Source: Chitinophagaceae bacterium (GTDB taxonomy: Bacteria; Bacteroidota; Bacteroidia; Chitinophagales; Chitinophagaceae). Taken from it: a stretch of DNA of 64,000 nt. The stretch lies in NCBI GenBank assembly GCA_016720775.1, contig JADKJX010000001.1, forward strand, positions 248,001 through 312,000, read 5' to 3'. The first letter of the stretch is position 1. Every line of letters starts with the position of its first letter. Positions 8,113-16,046 of the stretch are shown one piece after another. The position numbers were made by a program, and so were the translations under genes. The notes below the pieces were generated by a model. It saw nothing but the letters and a program-made list of their open reading frames with translations. It was not told the DNA's origin and ran no database searches.

Positions 8113-9600
8113 ATGTCCTTAAAAATATACAACACCCTTTCAAGAGAGAAAGAAGAATTCAAACCCATAACCCCGGGCCACGTAGGCATGTACGTATGCG
8201 GCCCAACGGTTTACAGTGATGTGCACCTGGGCAACTGCCGTACCTTTATTTCCTTCGATATTATTTATCGCTACTTAATTTACCTGGGGTATAAGGTTCG
8301 TTATGTACGCAACATAACCGATGCCGGCCATTTGGAAGGCGACCGGGATGAAGGCGATGATAAATTCAGCAAGATCGCCCGGCTGCAGCAACTGGAGCCC
8401 ATGGAGATCGTTCAGAAATATACATTGGGTTTTCGACACGTGATGCAATTGCTGAATAATCTGCCGCCATCTATTGAGCCAACAGCCACCGGGCATATTG
8501 CCGAACAGATAGAAATGACAAAACAGATTCTTAAAAATGGATACGGTTACGAGGTGAACGGCACCATTTATTTTGACGTGGAAAAATATAATAAGGAACA
8601 GCCTTATGGAATTCTTACAAACCGGAAAATGGAAGACCTGCTGGAAGGAACAAGGGAACTGGGCGGACAGGATGAAAAAAAGGGCAGGCTCGATTTTGCT
8701 CTTTGGATAAAAGCCAAACCTGAACATTTGATGCAGTGGCCAAGCCCCTGGGGCATGGGTTTCCCGGGCTGGCATATTGAATGTTCCGCCATGAGTGAAA
8801 AATATTTGGGAAAAAAATTCGATATACACGGCGGCGGAATGGACCTTGCTGCCACGCATCATACCAATGAGATCGCACAGAGCCAGGCATGTTATCATAC
8901 CAGTCCGGCCAATTACTGGATGCACACCAACATGCTTACAGTAAATGGCACCCGGATGAGCAAATCATTAGGCAACGGGTTTTTACCCGAAGAATTATTT
9001 ACGGGAAATCACCCATTGCTGGAAAAAGCGTATGCGCCGATCGTAGTACGGTTTTTTATGCTGCAGACACATTACCGCAGTACGCTTGACTTTAGTAATG
9101 ACGCATTGCAGGCATCTGAAAAAGGGTTGAAGCGGTTATGGGATGCTTATGAAACACTAAACAAATTTTCAATGGGCAATGTGCAACTGGCAAGCGATCC
9201 GGAACTGGATGTTAAAGTAAATAAGCTGGTGAATGAATTTGATGAGTTCATGAACGACGATTTCAACACCGCAAAAGTGTTGGGCAATATGTTTGAACTG
9301 GTGCCGGTCATCAATTCAATAAAAGACGGACTGATAAAAACTGATGCGGTCTCGTCAGCTACTTTAACATTGCTCCAGGCAAAATTCAAAGCGTACCTGG
9401 AAGATGTGTTCGGTTTAAAAAATTCATCGGCAAATAATGAAAAGCTGGGGGATGTAATGGAGTTGCTGATCGATATCAGAAAAGAAGCAAAGACAAAAAA
9501 GGATTTTACAACCAGCGATAAGATCAGGAACCAGCTGGCATCGATAGGGATCAACCTGAAAGATGAAAAGGGCGGGGAGATGAGTTGGGATATTGATTAA
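8113..9600 (+). CDS. cysS: cysteine--tRNA ligase
   Basis: A 495-aa class I aminoacyl-tRNA synthetase that charges tRNA-Cys with cysteine in the cytoplasm. The Zn-binding start MYVCGPTVY (C29), the HIGH-like motif HLGN (38-41), WHIECSAM, the zinc ligands of HHTNEIAQ, and the KMSKS motif in the form RMSKSLGN are all present. The C-terminal anticodon-binding DALR-like part ends in DEKGGEMSWDID. Length is normal for the family. A strong terminator follows at 9627. The gene has its own promoter, with a repeat in the leader. Confidence 0.97.
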   Translation: MSLKIYNTLSREKEEFKPITPGHVGMYVCGPTVYSDVHLGNCRTFISFDIIYRYLIYLGYKVRYVRNITDAGHLEGDRDEGDDKFSKIARLQQLEPMEIVQKYTLGFRHVMQLLNNLPPSIEPTATGHIAEQIEMTKQILKNGYGYEVNGTIYFDVEKYNKEQPYGILTNRKMEDLLEGTRELGGQDEKKGRLDFALWIKAKPEHLMQWPSPWGMGFPGWHIECSAMSEKYLGKKFDIHGGGMDLAATHHTNEIAQSQACYHTSPANYWMHTNMLTVNGTRMSKSLGNGFLPEELFTGNHPLLEKAYAPIVVRFFMLQTHYRSTLDFSNDALQASEKGLKRLWDAYETLNKFSMGNVQLASDPELDVKVNKLVNEFDEFMNDDFNTAKVLGNMFELVPVINSIKDGLIKTDAVSSATLTLLQAKFKAYLEDVFGLKNSSANNEKLGDVMELLIDIRKEAKTKKDFTTSDKIRNQLASIGINLKDEKGGEMSWDID

Positions 9601-9626
9601 ACCGGACCTGCTTCAATTTATTTTTT

Positions 9627-9655
9627 AAAGCTGCCTGGAAACAGGCAGCTTTTTT
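9627..9655 (+). terminator. Rho-independent terminator of cysS
   Basis: AAAGCTGCCTG, loop GAAA, CAGGCAGCTTTTTT. The stem of 11 bp has a GNRA-type loop and a T run 27 bp after the cysS stop. Confidence 0.9.
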
Positions 9656-9763
9656 CACGCAATAAAAAACGCATTTCACTCCGGTTCTTTTACACTCCAC
9701 TCCTGTATGCAGATCCATACATGTTGTTTTTGTTGATCATGGTATAAAATAAACCATTCAACA

Positions 9764-10726
9764 ATGAAAACAAAATTCAACACTATTTTAATTGCGGCCG
9801 TATCGGTCGCAATGATCAGTATGCCATCATGCAAAAAAAATGATGATGAGGTAATAACCCAGGCATCAAACACCATCACCGATGTGGTTGTTAACACGCC
9901 TACCTACAGTGTATTAAAGGAAGCGGTTGTAAAGGCCGGGTTAGACGGTACATTAAAAGGCCCTGGCCCTTTCACAGTTTTTGCACCCGATAATGCCGCA
10001 TTTGGCGCAGCAGGTATTACATCGGCTACTGTTGCATCGCTGTCTCAGGCCCAGTTAAGCTCCCTGTTACTGTACCATACCCTTGGTGCAAAAATCCTGT
10101 CGGGCGACGTTCCGGCCGGCCCCAATGCAAAAGTGATAACGGCCGGCGGCGACTCTGTATTTGTTACACGGAATGCTGCGGGAGTATTTGTTAACGGAAT
10201 TTCCGTTGCGCAGGCAAACATTGCTGCGGATAACGGGGTGATCCATCTTTTGACAAAAGCATTGAATAAACCATCTGGTAATGTGGTAGCTACTGCCCAG
10301 GCTCCGGGTTCCGGACTTGATTCATTGGTAAAAGCAATTGTACGGGCCAACAATGCACCCGGCGGAGATCCCAATTTAATAAACACATTGAGCAGCGCAA
10401 CCATCACAGTTTTTGCACCCACCAATGCTGCTTTTACACAATTATTAGGCGCATTGGGTACCAACGACATCAACAATATCCCGGTAGGAACATTACTCGC
10501 CGTGCTAAGGTATCACGTGGTGGGTGGAAGGGCCTTCTCGTCTGACCTGGCAAACGGAAGCCTGGCTATGCTGGCAGGAGGAAACACTACTGTAAATCTT
10601 GCTCTTGGAGGAGGACCTTCCATTACCGGTAACGGGAATGGAGGAAACCGCTCAAACATTGTAGCCACCAATATCATGTGCCGCAATGGCGTGGTGCATG
10701 TGATCGACCGTGTTCTGTTACCCTAG
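9764..10726 (+). CDS. lipoprotein with two fasciclin (FAS1) domains
   Basis: A 320-aa secreted lipoprotein. The signal peptide ends in the lipobox SMPSC, with the acylated Cys at residue 23. Two FAS1 domains follow at about residues 38-168 and 180-319. Each has the FAS1 motif pair, seen as FTVFAPDNAAF and NGVIHLLTKAL in the first and ITVFAPTNAAF and NGVVHVIDRVL in the second. FAS1 domains are adhesion modules of the cell surface. The gene is monocistronic between two terminators. Confidence 0.93.
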   Translation: MKTKFNTILIAAVSVAMISMPSCKKNDDEVITQASNTITDVVVNTPTYSVLKEAVVKAGLDGTLKGPGPFTVFAPDNAAFGAAGITSATVASLSQAQLSSLLLYHTLGAKILSGDVPAGPNAKVITAGGDSVFVTRNAAGVFVNGISVAQANIAADNGVIHLLTKALNKPSGNVVATAQAPGSGLDSLVKAIVRANNAPGGDPNLINTLSSATITVFAPTNAAFTQLLGALGTNDINNIPVGTLLAVLRYHVVGGRAFSSDLANGSLAMLAGGNTTVNLALGGGPSITGNGNGGNRSNIVATNIMCRNGVVHVIDRVLLP

Positions 10727-10744
10727 GTTTTGTTTCTAAGTTGT

Positions 10745-10790
10745 AACATCAGCGGTGAACAATTTTCCTTTTTCACCGTTGATGTTTTTA
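10745..10790 (+). terminator. terminator after the FAS1 lipoprotein gene
   Basis: AACATCAGCGGTGAA pairs with TTCACCGTTGATGTT (one mismatch), and Ts follow. Confidence 0.75.
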
Positions 10791-10805
10791 GTATAACCGG
10801 CTTTT

Positions 10806-11834
10806 ATGTTTTCACATAAGTACAGATATTTATTCATCCTGGGTCTTGCCGTATATACCTATCTCAATACGGTATTGTGTGAAGTTTACAGCTACTTTCA
10901 CATTGCTATTGAGTGGTATTATGCATTTGGTACCATCGCTTTAATAACGGGGTGTATCTGGGAAGGCAGCCGGCTGATGGAACCATTGTTTAACCGGCTC
11001 GTCCACCGTCAAAAAAACAAGATAAAGGCACTGGGGATATTTTTTGCTGTTGCTACAGTGCTTACAACCATCCTCACCACCGGGATCGTTTTTTTGGTAA
11101 GTATGGTGCTGCACGATCATACCGTTGCAGAAACGGTGATACCATTGAAGTTAAACCTCATTTATGCCTGGCTGGCCAACCTGCTGTTTCATTTGCTCAA
11201 TGCCATCAAATATTATTTCACGGAGTATAAAACAAAGTGGATGGAAGCGGAAGAACTGAAACGGATGTCGGCACAGGCCGAGCTGCAACTGGTGAAAAGC
11301 CAGATCAACCCGCATTTTTTATTCAACAACCTTAACGTACTCTCTGCTCTTGTAATGAAAAATACCGACGAGGCCAACCGTTTCATCGAAGAGTTCAGCA
11401 AAGTATTCCGGTATATACTTAACAACCACGACAAAGAACTGGTGAACATAAGAACTGAAATGGATTATATCAAGCCGTATATCTTTCTGCTTAAAAAAAG
11501 GTTTGCAGAAGGCCTGGACATTTCGGTGGACATCCCGCAGGACAGGGAGAACTTTTACATCATACCGGCCTCCATCCAGATGCTGATAGAAAATGCTATC
11601 AAACATAATGTAGTGAGCAGGAGCCGCCCGCTGCATATAAAGGTGCATGCAAACGGAAACAACACAATCGTTGTGACCAATAACCTGCAGCTGCGTGACT
11701 CGGTTGACAATTCAACCAAGATCGGGCTCAATAATATTATCAAACGTTACTTGCTGGTGAGTGGCAGAAAAGTGGAAGTGTTTAAAGACGAAAATGCCTT
11801 TACTGTTACATTACCCTTGCTAAGTTTAAATTGA
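10806..11834 (+). CDS. LytS-type sensor histidine kinase
   Basis: A 342-aa inner-membrane sensor. It has four transmembrane segments (about 8-24, 36-54, 78-103 and 115-136) and a coiled linker. Next is the His_kinase domain with H170 in SQINPHFLFNNLN, and an HATPase region with the N-box LIENAIKHN (about 260) and a short G-box (KIGLNNIIKRY). This is the usual kinase of LytS/LytTR two-component systems in Bacteroidota. The LytTR regulator gene starts 8 bp after its stop, so the two are co-transcribed. There is no extracellular sensor domain, so the signal is probably sensed in the membrane. Confidence 0.92.
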   Translation: MFSHKYRYLFILGLAVYTYLNTVLCEVYSYFHIAIEWYYAFGTIALITGCIWEGSRLMEPLFNRLVHRQKNKIKALGIFFAVATVLTTILTTGIVFLVSMVLHDHTVAETVIPLKLNLIYAWLANLLFHLLNAIKYYFTEYKTKWMEAEELKRMSAQAELQLVKSQINPHFLFNNLNVLSALVMKNTDEANRFIEEFSKVFRYILNNHDKELVNIRTEMDYIKPYIFLLKKRFAEGLDISVDIPQDRENFYIIPASIQMLIENAIKHNVVSRSRPLHIKVHANGNNTIVVTNNLQLRDSVDNSTKIGLNNIIKRYLLVSGRKVEVFKDENAFTVTLPLLSLN

Positions 11835-11842
11835 ACAGGAAT

Positions 11843-12604
11843 ATGAATATTTTAATTGTGGAAGATGAACAGCTTGCCCAGGAACGCCTGCAACTGTTGA
11901 TCAGCGCCTATGATCCCTCCATTCATGTTGCCGGCTGCCTGGAAAGTGTGAAAGAAACGGTGAACTGGTTAAACAGTAAGCCACATCCCGACCTTATCCT
12001 GCTTGACATTCACCTCTCGGATGGGGAGAGCTTTGAAATATTCAAACGAACCCAAACGCAAAAGCCCATCATCTTTATTACAGCCTATGAGAATTATGCC
12101 GTGGATGCCTTCAAGCTTTTCAGCATAGATTATATCTTAAAACCTGTTACTGCTGAAGCGCTTGCTGCAGCACTCAATAAATACAAACGACTTACCGATA
12201 TTTTTGTACCCAAGGATTACCGCCTGCTTTTGGAACAGGTGAAAGACAATAGCTCGGGCAATTACCGGAATCGTTTTTTGGCCAAAGTGGGACAACGGCT
12301 CTTTTTTATTTCTGCTTCCGAGGTGGCTTATTTTGCCGCCGATAATAAAATCGTTTATTTGATAGACCGGGAAGGAAACCGGTTCGTGATAAACACAACC
12401 ATGGAAAAACTGGAGAATGAACTGAACCCCCGTGATTTTTTCCGGCTCAGCCGAAAGATCATCATTCACGCCGGGGTGATTGCGCAGGTAAAGCCTCATC
12501 ATAACAACCGGCTTAAGCTACAATTAAAAGGGTTGGCTGCTGCCGATGAAATGATCATCAGCCGGGAACGGGTGGCGGAGTTCAAACAATGGGCCGATGC
12601 ATGA
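11843..12604 (+). CDS. LytTR-family response regulator
   Basis: A 253-aa regulator when started at the ATG at 11843 (MNILIVEDEQ). An upstream in-frame TTG at 11831 would add four residues and overlap the kinase stop. The receiver domain (1-120) has acidic residues E7/D8, the phosphorylation site D55 in LILLDIHLSD and the conserved Lys in YILKPV. The LytTR DNA-binding domain covers about residues 145-250, with FFRLSRKIIIH and the NRLKLQLKG strand. It is the partner of the kinase encoded immediately upstream. Target genes are unknown. Confidence 0.93.
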   Translation: MNILIVEDEQLAQERLQLLISAYDPSIHVAGCLESVKETVNWLNSKPHPDLILLDIHLSDGESFEIFKRTQTQKPIIFITAYENYAVDAFKLFSIDYILKPVTAEALAAALNKYKRLTDIFVPKDYRLLLEQVKDNSSGNYRNRFLAKVGQRLFFISASEVAYFAADNKIVYLIDREGNRFVINTTMEKLENELNPRDFFRLSRKIIIHAGVIAQVKPHHNNRLKLQLKGLAAADEMIISRERVAEFKQWADA

Positions 12605-12647
12605 AAACGCTGTTTAAAAAAAGCAGATATTCGGGAAAAATTTCCCG

Positions 12648-13298
12648 ATGCAGCATATTGCTCACCTTTCCAAAGACAAAAAAATTAAGAAGATCATTGA
12701 CCTGCAAGAGCCTTTTGTTCTTGTAAGGAGAGAAAGAGTTTACCTGCATCTCTGCTACTCCATCATGAGCCAGCAACTGAGCACCAAGGTTGCGGATGTA
12801 TTTCACCGCCGGTTTATTAACCTGTATGGAGGCAAGGAGCCGGCAGCAAAACAAATTGCCGAAACCCCCTTCGAAACATTACGGGGTATTGGCCTGAGCA
12901 ATGCCAAAGCAAATTACGTATTGAACGTCTGCAATTTTTTCATAAAAGAAAAGATCAGCGATGCAAAGCTGCACAAGATGAGTAATGAAGAAGTGATAAA
13001 ATACCTCACACAAATAAAAGGAGTTGGGCAATGGACGGTGGAAATGGTACTCATGTTCACCCTGGGAAGAGAAGATGTTTTTGCATTGGATGATCTTGGT
13101 ATTCAGCAGGCCATCTGCAAACTTTACAAGATCGATCCGGACGATAAAAAAGCAATGAAGGAAAAAATGCTGGCCGTTTCAAAAAAGTGGAGCCCATACC
13201 GGACCTATGCTTGTCGCTACTTGTGGGGCTGGAAGGATAATGTGCCTGAAACACCCCCTCCGCCCCCTAAAGGGGGAACCAGGAGAAAAAAAGTATAA
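12648..13298 (+). CDS. DNA-3-methyladenine glycosylase, AlkA-like (HhH-GPD)
   Basis: A 216-aa base-excision repair glycosylase. The helix-hairpin-helix is IKGVGQWTVEM (about 123-133), and the catalytic aspartate is D149 in FALDDLG. It removes alkylated purines from DNA. The family core ends near WGWKDN (about 200). The last 16 residues (ETPPPPPKGGTRRKKV) are encoded by the left arm of a G/C palindromic repeat that lies between this gene and the convergent fRMsr gene, so the native C-terminus has probably been replaced. A second, unrelated 3-methyladenine glycosylase (Tag) is encoded at 41832. Confidence 0.92.
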   Translation: MQHIAHLSKDKKIKKIIDLQEPFVLVRRERVYLHLCYSIMSQQLSTKVADVFHRRFINLYGGKEPAAKQIAETPFETLRGIGLSNAKANYVLNVCNFFIKEKISDAKLHKMSNEEVIKYLTQIKGVGQWTVEMVLMFTLGREDVFALDDLGIQQAICKLYKIDPDDKKAMKEKMLAVSKKWSPYRTYACRYLWGWKDNVPETPPPPPKGGTRRKKV

Positions 13299-13401
13299 AA
13301 CTCCTGTCTTAATATCAAACAGCATTAATTTTAAAAGTACCAGGAAGTTATTCTTAAAGCGAGAATCAATATTCCCCCATTAGGGTACAGGGGCAAAACT
13401 A
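13253..13401 (+). repeat. 150-bp MITE-like inverted repeat between two convergent genes (family A)
   Basis: Left arm 13253-13279 contains GCCCCCTAAAGGGGGAA. Right arm 13371-13401 contains TTCCCCCATTAGGG and AGGGGCAAAACTA. The arms are imperfect inverted copies of each other. The left arm encodes the end of the AlkA-like protein, and the right arm encodes the end and stop codon of fRMsr on the other strand. Confidence 0.65.
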
Positions 13402-13883
13402 ATCGACTCAATAATTTCTTCTAAATACTTTTTATCCGTTTCATCAAACCGGGCCAGCGCCTCACTGTCTACATCCAACACGCCGATCACTTCATTGTTA
13501 CGAATTACGGGCACCACAATCTCTGACCTGGATAAACTGCTGCAGGCGATATGGCCGGGGAATTTTTCCACGTCATCAACGATTAGTGTTTCTGCTTTTT
13601 GCCAGGCCGCTCCGCAAACGCCTCTTCCCTTTTTTATTCTTGTACAGGCAACCGGTCCCTGGAATGGACCAAGAACAAGTTCATTGTCCTGAGCTGAGCC
13701 GGAGGGCTTCACCAAATAAAAACCCACCCACAACCAATGGAACTGTTCTTTTAATGCTGCGGTAACATTTGCCAGGTTGGCAATAAGATCGGGCTCGCCG
13801 TCAAGCAATCCTTTTATCTGCGGAATGAGCGATTGATAAATTTCTACTTTTGTTCCCTGTGCAATTGTTAAGTCTTCTGCCAT
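13380..13883 (-). CDS. msrC: free methionine-(R)-sulfoxide reductase (GAF domain, fRMsr)
   Basis: A 167-aa cytosolic GAF-fold enzyme that reduces free Met-R-O with three conserved cysteines. Counted from the chosen ATG they are C80 (VACTRI), C90 (GVCGAA) and C114 (GHIAC). The motif SEIVVPV and the end DVDSEALARFDETD also match the family. The start at 13883 is preferred over an ATG at 13898 because a -7 box TATCTTTG overlaps the longer version. The C-terminal APVP and the stop lie in a palindromic repeat arm. A short insertion PSGSAQ before LVLGPF resembles a translated common repeat. The aspartate usually following GHIAC is Ser here. Confidence 0.9.
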   Translation of the reverse strand: MAEDLTIAQGTKVEIYQSLIPQIKGLLDGEPDLIANLANVTAALKEQFHWLWVGFYLVKPSGSAQDNELVLGPFQGPVACTRIKKGRGVCGAAWQKAETLIVDDVEKFPGHIACSSLSRSEIVVPVIRNNEVIGVLDVDSEALARFDETDKKYLEEIIESISFAPVP

Positions 13884-13887
13884 GGGG

Positions 13888-13895
13888 CAAAGATA
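13888..13895 (-). promoter_or_regulatory. -7 box TATCTTTG of the fRMsr gene
   Basis: Exact TAnnTTTG on the minus strand, ending 4 nt before the ATG at 13883. It decides the start and predicts a leaderless mRNA. Confidence 0.55.
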
Positions 13896-13901
13896 CATCC
13901 T

Positions 13902-14501
13902 CTATGTCATGCTGAGGAACGAAGCATCCCTTTCACTTTTATGAGATTCTTCGCTATCGCTCAGAATGACAAACGCAGGAGTTACCCCTTTTTGCAAGAT
14001 CATATCACTATAAGAAACCGAACAATAATCTTCTGCAGTAATACCAAACAATGCCGCATATTGATCACACTGCGACTGTAGCTTTTTTTCCCCGATCGTT
14101 CCATTTTTATCAATAGCTTCTACTTCTATAAAAGTTCCCAATCCATCCACGGTGTCAAAATGAAATTTTACGTTGTCAATAAAATAGATCTTCCTTCTTT
14201 TATCCACTACGGCTTTTATGCCCAGCGTTTTGGTAAGAATTTCCTTTAGTTTTATGTCGGGTTTGTGATGATATAATAAAACATGGCTGGCTTTGGCGCC
14301 GGCTGTATCTTCCCGTTCGTAATGGATCAATGCGTTTTCAATATTACCCTCCCGTAGTTTCAATCTGCCGGCTGAAACATTGAAATAGGTATCCACCTGG
14401 TGGTCTTCGCCAATGAATAAAGGATTGTGCTGCTGAAGCAGGGCTTCAAGTTCTTTAAGTTTGTTTGTTGCGGCTTTGAATTCGATGTTTAGGATAGACA
14501 T
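13902..14501 (-). CDS. CYTH domain protein (class IV adenylate cyclase / triphosphatase type)
   Basis: A 199-aa protein whose first 170 residues form a CYTH triphosphate tunnel fold. The N-terminal motif NIEFKA is a variant of ExExK, DTYFNVSAGRLKLRE supplies the basic residues, and FHFDTVDGLGTFIEVEA supplies the acidic strand. CYTH enzymes act on ATP, thiamine triphosphate or polyphosphate. The substrate here cannot be decided, although the length and the YYHHKP-like loop resemble CyaB-type proteins. The last 22 residues (VILSDSEESHKSERDASFLSMT) are the translation of a palindromic repeat. Confidence 0.82.
   Translation of the reverse strand: MSILNIEFKAATNKLKELEALLQQHNPLFIGEDHQVDTYFNVSAGRLKLREGNIENALIHYEREDTAGAKASHVLLYHHKPDIKLKEILTKTLGIKAVVDKRRKIYFIDNVKFHFDTVDGLGTFIEVEAIDKNGTIGEKKLQSQCDQYAALFGITAEDYCSVSYSDMILQKGVTPAFVILSDSEESHKSERDASFLSMT
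13905..13971 (-). repeat. 67-bp palindromic repeat (family B) encoding the CYTH C-terminus
   Basis: TGTCATGCTGAG at one end pairs with CTCAGAATGACA at the other with one mismatch, and GAACGAAGCATC faces GATTCTTCGCT inside. This is a widespread bacterial repeat type. Here it is translated in frame and ends one base before the stop codon of the CYTH gene. Confidence 0.75.
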
Positions 14502-14513
14502 GAATTAAAGGTA

Positions 14514-14546
14514 TAAAAAAACTGTCTCGCCTTAGGCGAGACAGTT
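14514..14546 (-). terminator. terminator after the RHS-T9SS gene
   Basis: A perfect 12-bp stem AACTGTCTCGCC with loop TAA on the minus strand, followed by TTTTTAT. It lies 20 bp past the stop at 14566. Confidence 0.88.
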
Positions 14547-14565
14547 ACTCCGGGTCAATAACCTA

Positions 14566-16046
14566 TTAATTCTTTACGACTTTCAGTACTTCCTTATTGC
14601 TGAGCCTGATAAAATAAACACCGTTTGTATACTTGCTTAGATCAACAACCTGGCTGCTTGCTGAAATTTTTATGTTTTCCAAAGGCCTGCCGTTAATATC
14701 ATACAGAACAGCCACGGAGCCCACCAGCGTATTATCGCCAACAAGTATGGTAATTAAACCCGGTGTTGGGTTAGGATAAACAATGGTATTGGCTTTATTT
14801 TTTTCGTTATACCTGAGCCGCACAATATTGCTGTACTTAAAGTTGCCATCTATATCAATTTGTTTTAGACGATAAAACATGAATTCACTGTTAAGCCTGT
14901 CAATATTACGATCGGTGTATTGGTATGTATTTGTCTGGCTGCTGTTACCGGTTGCATTTACAATTCCTATGCGGCTGAAATCTGTTGCATTCAAACTCCG
15001 CTCCACATCAAACTGTTTGCTGTTTTGTTCATTGGCCGTTGCCCAATCGAGTATATTATCTTTTGCAACTGTTTTTCCCCTGAAGTATAGCCAGGTTACC
15101 GGCAATGGCGGACCAACATAAGTACATTTTATTTCACCGGGCCTCAGTGTTTCCTGGTTTTCTACCCTGTCTGTAGCTAATACAAAAAAACAATAGGTGG
15201 AATCGGGTGGCAAACTAAATGTTGTATCGGTACGGCTGATCCTTGGTATGAACAAAGTATAATTCACCATATCCGTTGAAACATAAATGGAATAATGATC
15301 TATACCGCAACCTCCCGTATCATCTGTACCGCTCCAGCTGATTGTGATGGGGTTGGTGGTGGAAGTGATCGCATTCATGTGGCTGGTGGGTGCAAACGCA
15401 TCAATGGTGTTGGTATGAATGTTTGTAGGAATGGTATCGTTTTCATCAAACACAATGGATGCCCTGGCACCAATGGTATCTAAGGTGAGTGCATTTTGTT
15501 TTGGTTTGATACTGAAATTTACAAAACCATGGCCGTTCACCAGCGAATTACTGTCTTGCAACAGTAAGAAACCTTTCAATGGATCAGCAGGCGGCATCAG
15601 TGTTACAGGGTCTATGGATTGAAATTCCCAGAATGCCACATTGTTCACCGGGTCGTAACCGGCGGTAATATCTACATACAGCCCAAGCGAATCCCTTACA
15701 TCAAGCCGGTTGTAATAGGAAGAGGTATTGGATGGCACATTGAATGTTGTATTGTTGAATCCAAAATCGCCGAGTAAAAAAGTACCGGCATCCTGCTTGG
15801 GTTCAATGGGTGTGGTGATGCGTACATATTTTGCAGGGGCCGTTGCTTCGGCGGAGTTTTCATAAAGGATGGTATAAGGCAACATGTCTTTAACACTTAC
15901 CCAATGTACATCCGGTTGCCCGGCGGGACCAATGATGGCATTGGGATCGTTGGAGGTGACGATCTCTGTGTTGGCATTTTGGCCTGCACTATTCGGCCTG
16001 CCTTTTCGGCTGCCGCCGGAAGGAGGGCAAGGGTTCTTCCTTTTTT
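14566..16046 (-). CDS. C-terminal part of the RHS protein: DPN/GP domain plus T9SS type A sorting domain
   Basis: This reading frame is open from about 16095 to 14566 and continues the RHS gene after a 1-bp shift at an A7 run (16041-16047). The frame enters as NPCPPSGGSRKGRPN and runs into SNDPNAIIGPAGQ, a motif seen in large secreted Bacteroidota and Planctomycetes proteins. A beta-sandwich region of about 120 residues and a fibronectin-like segment with a DDTGGCGIDHYSIYVS core follow. The end is a T9SS CTD with VYPNPTPG and VYFIRLSNKEVLKVVKN. The internal ATG at 15885 is not a believable start because upstream residues are also conserved-looking. Removing one base gives a gene 14566-20356 of exactly 1,930 codons. 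Confidence 0.85.

Noticed and set aside
8275..8925. 216-aa minus-strand frame opposite cysS
   Set aside because: Cysteine--tRNA ligase in the plus frame is complete with all motifs. The antisense frame has no recognisable features.
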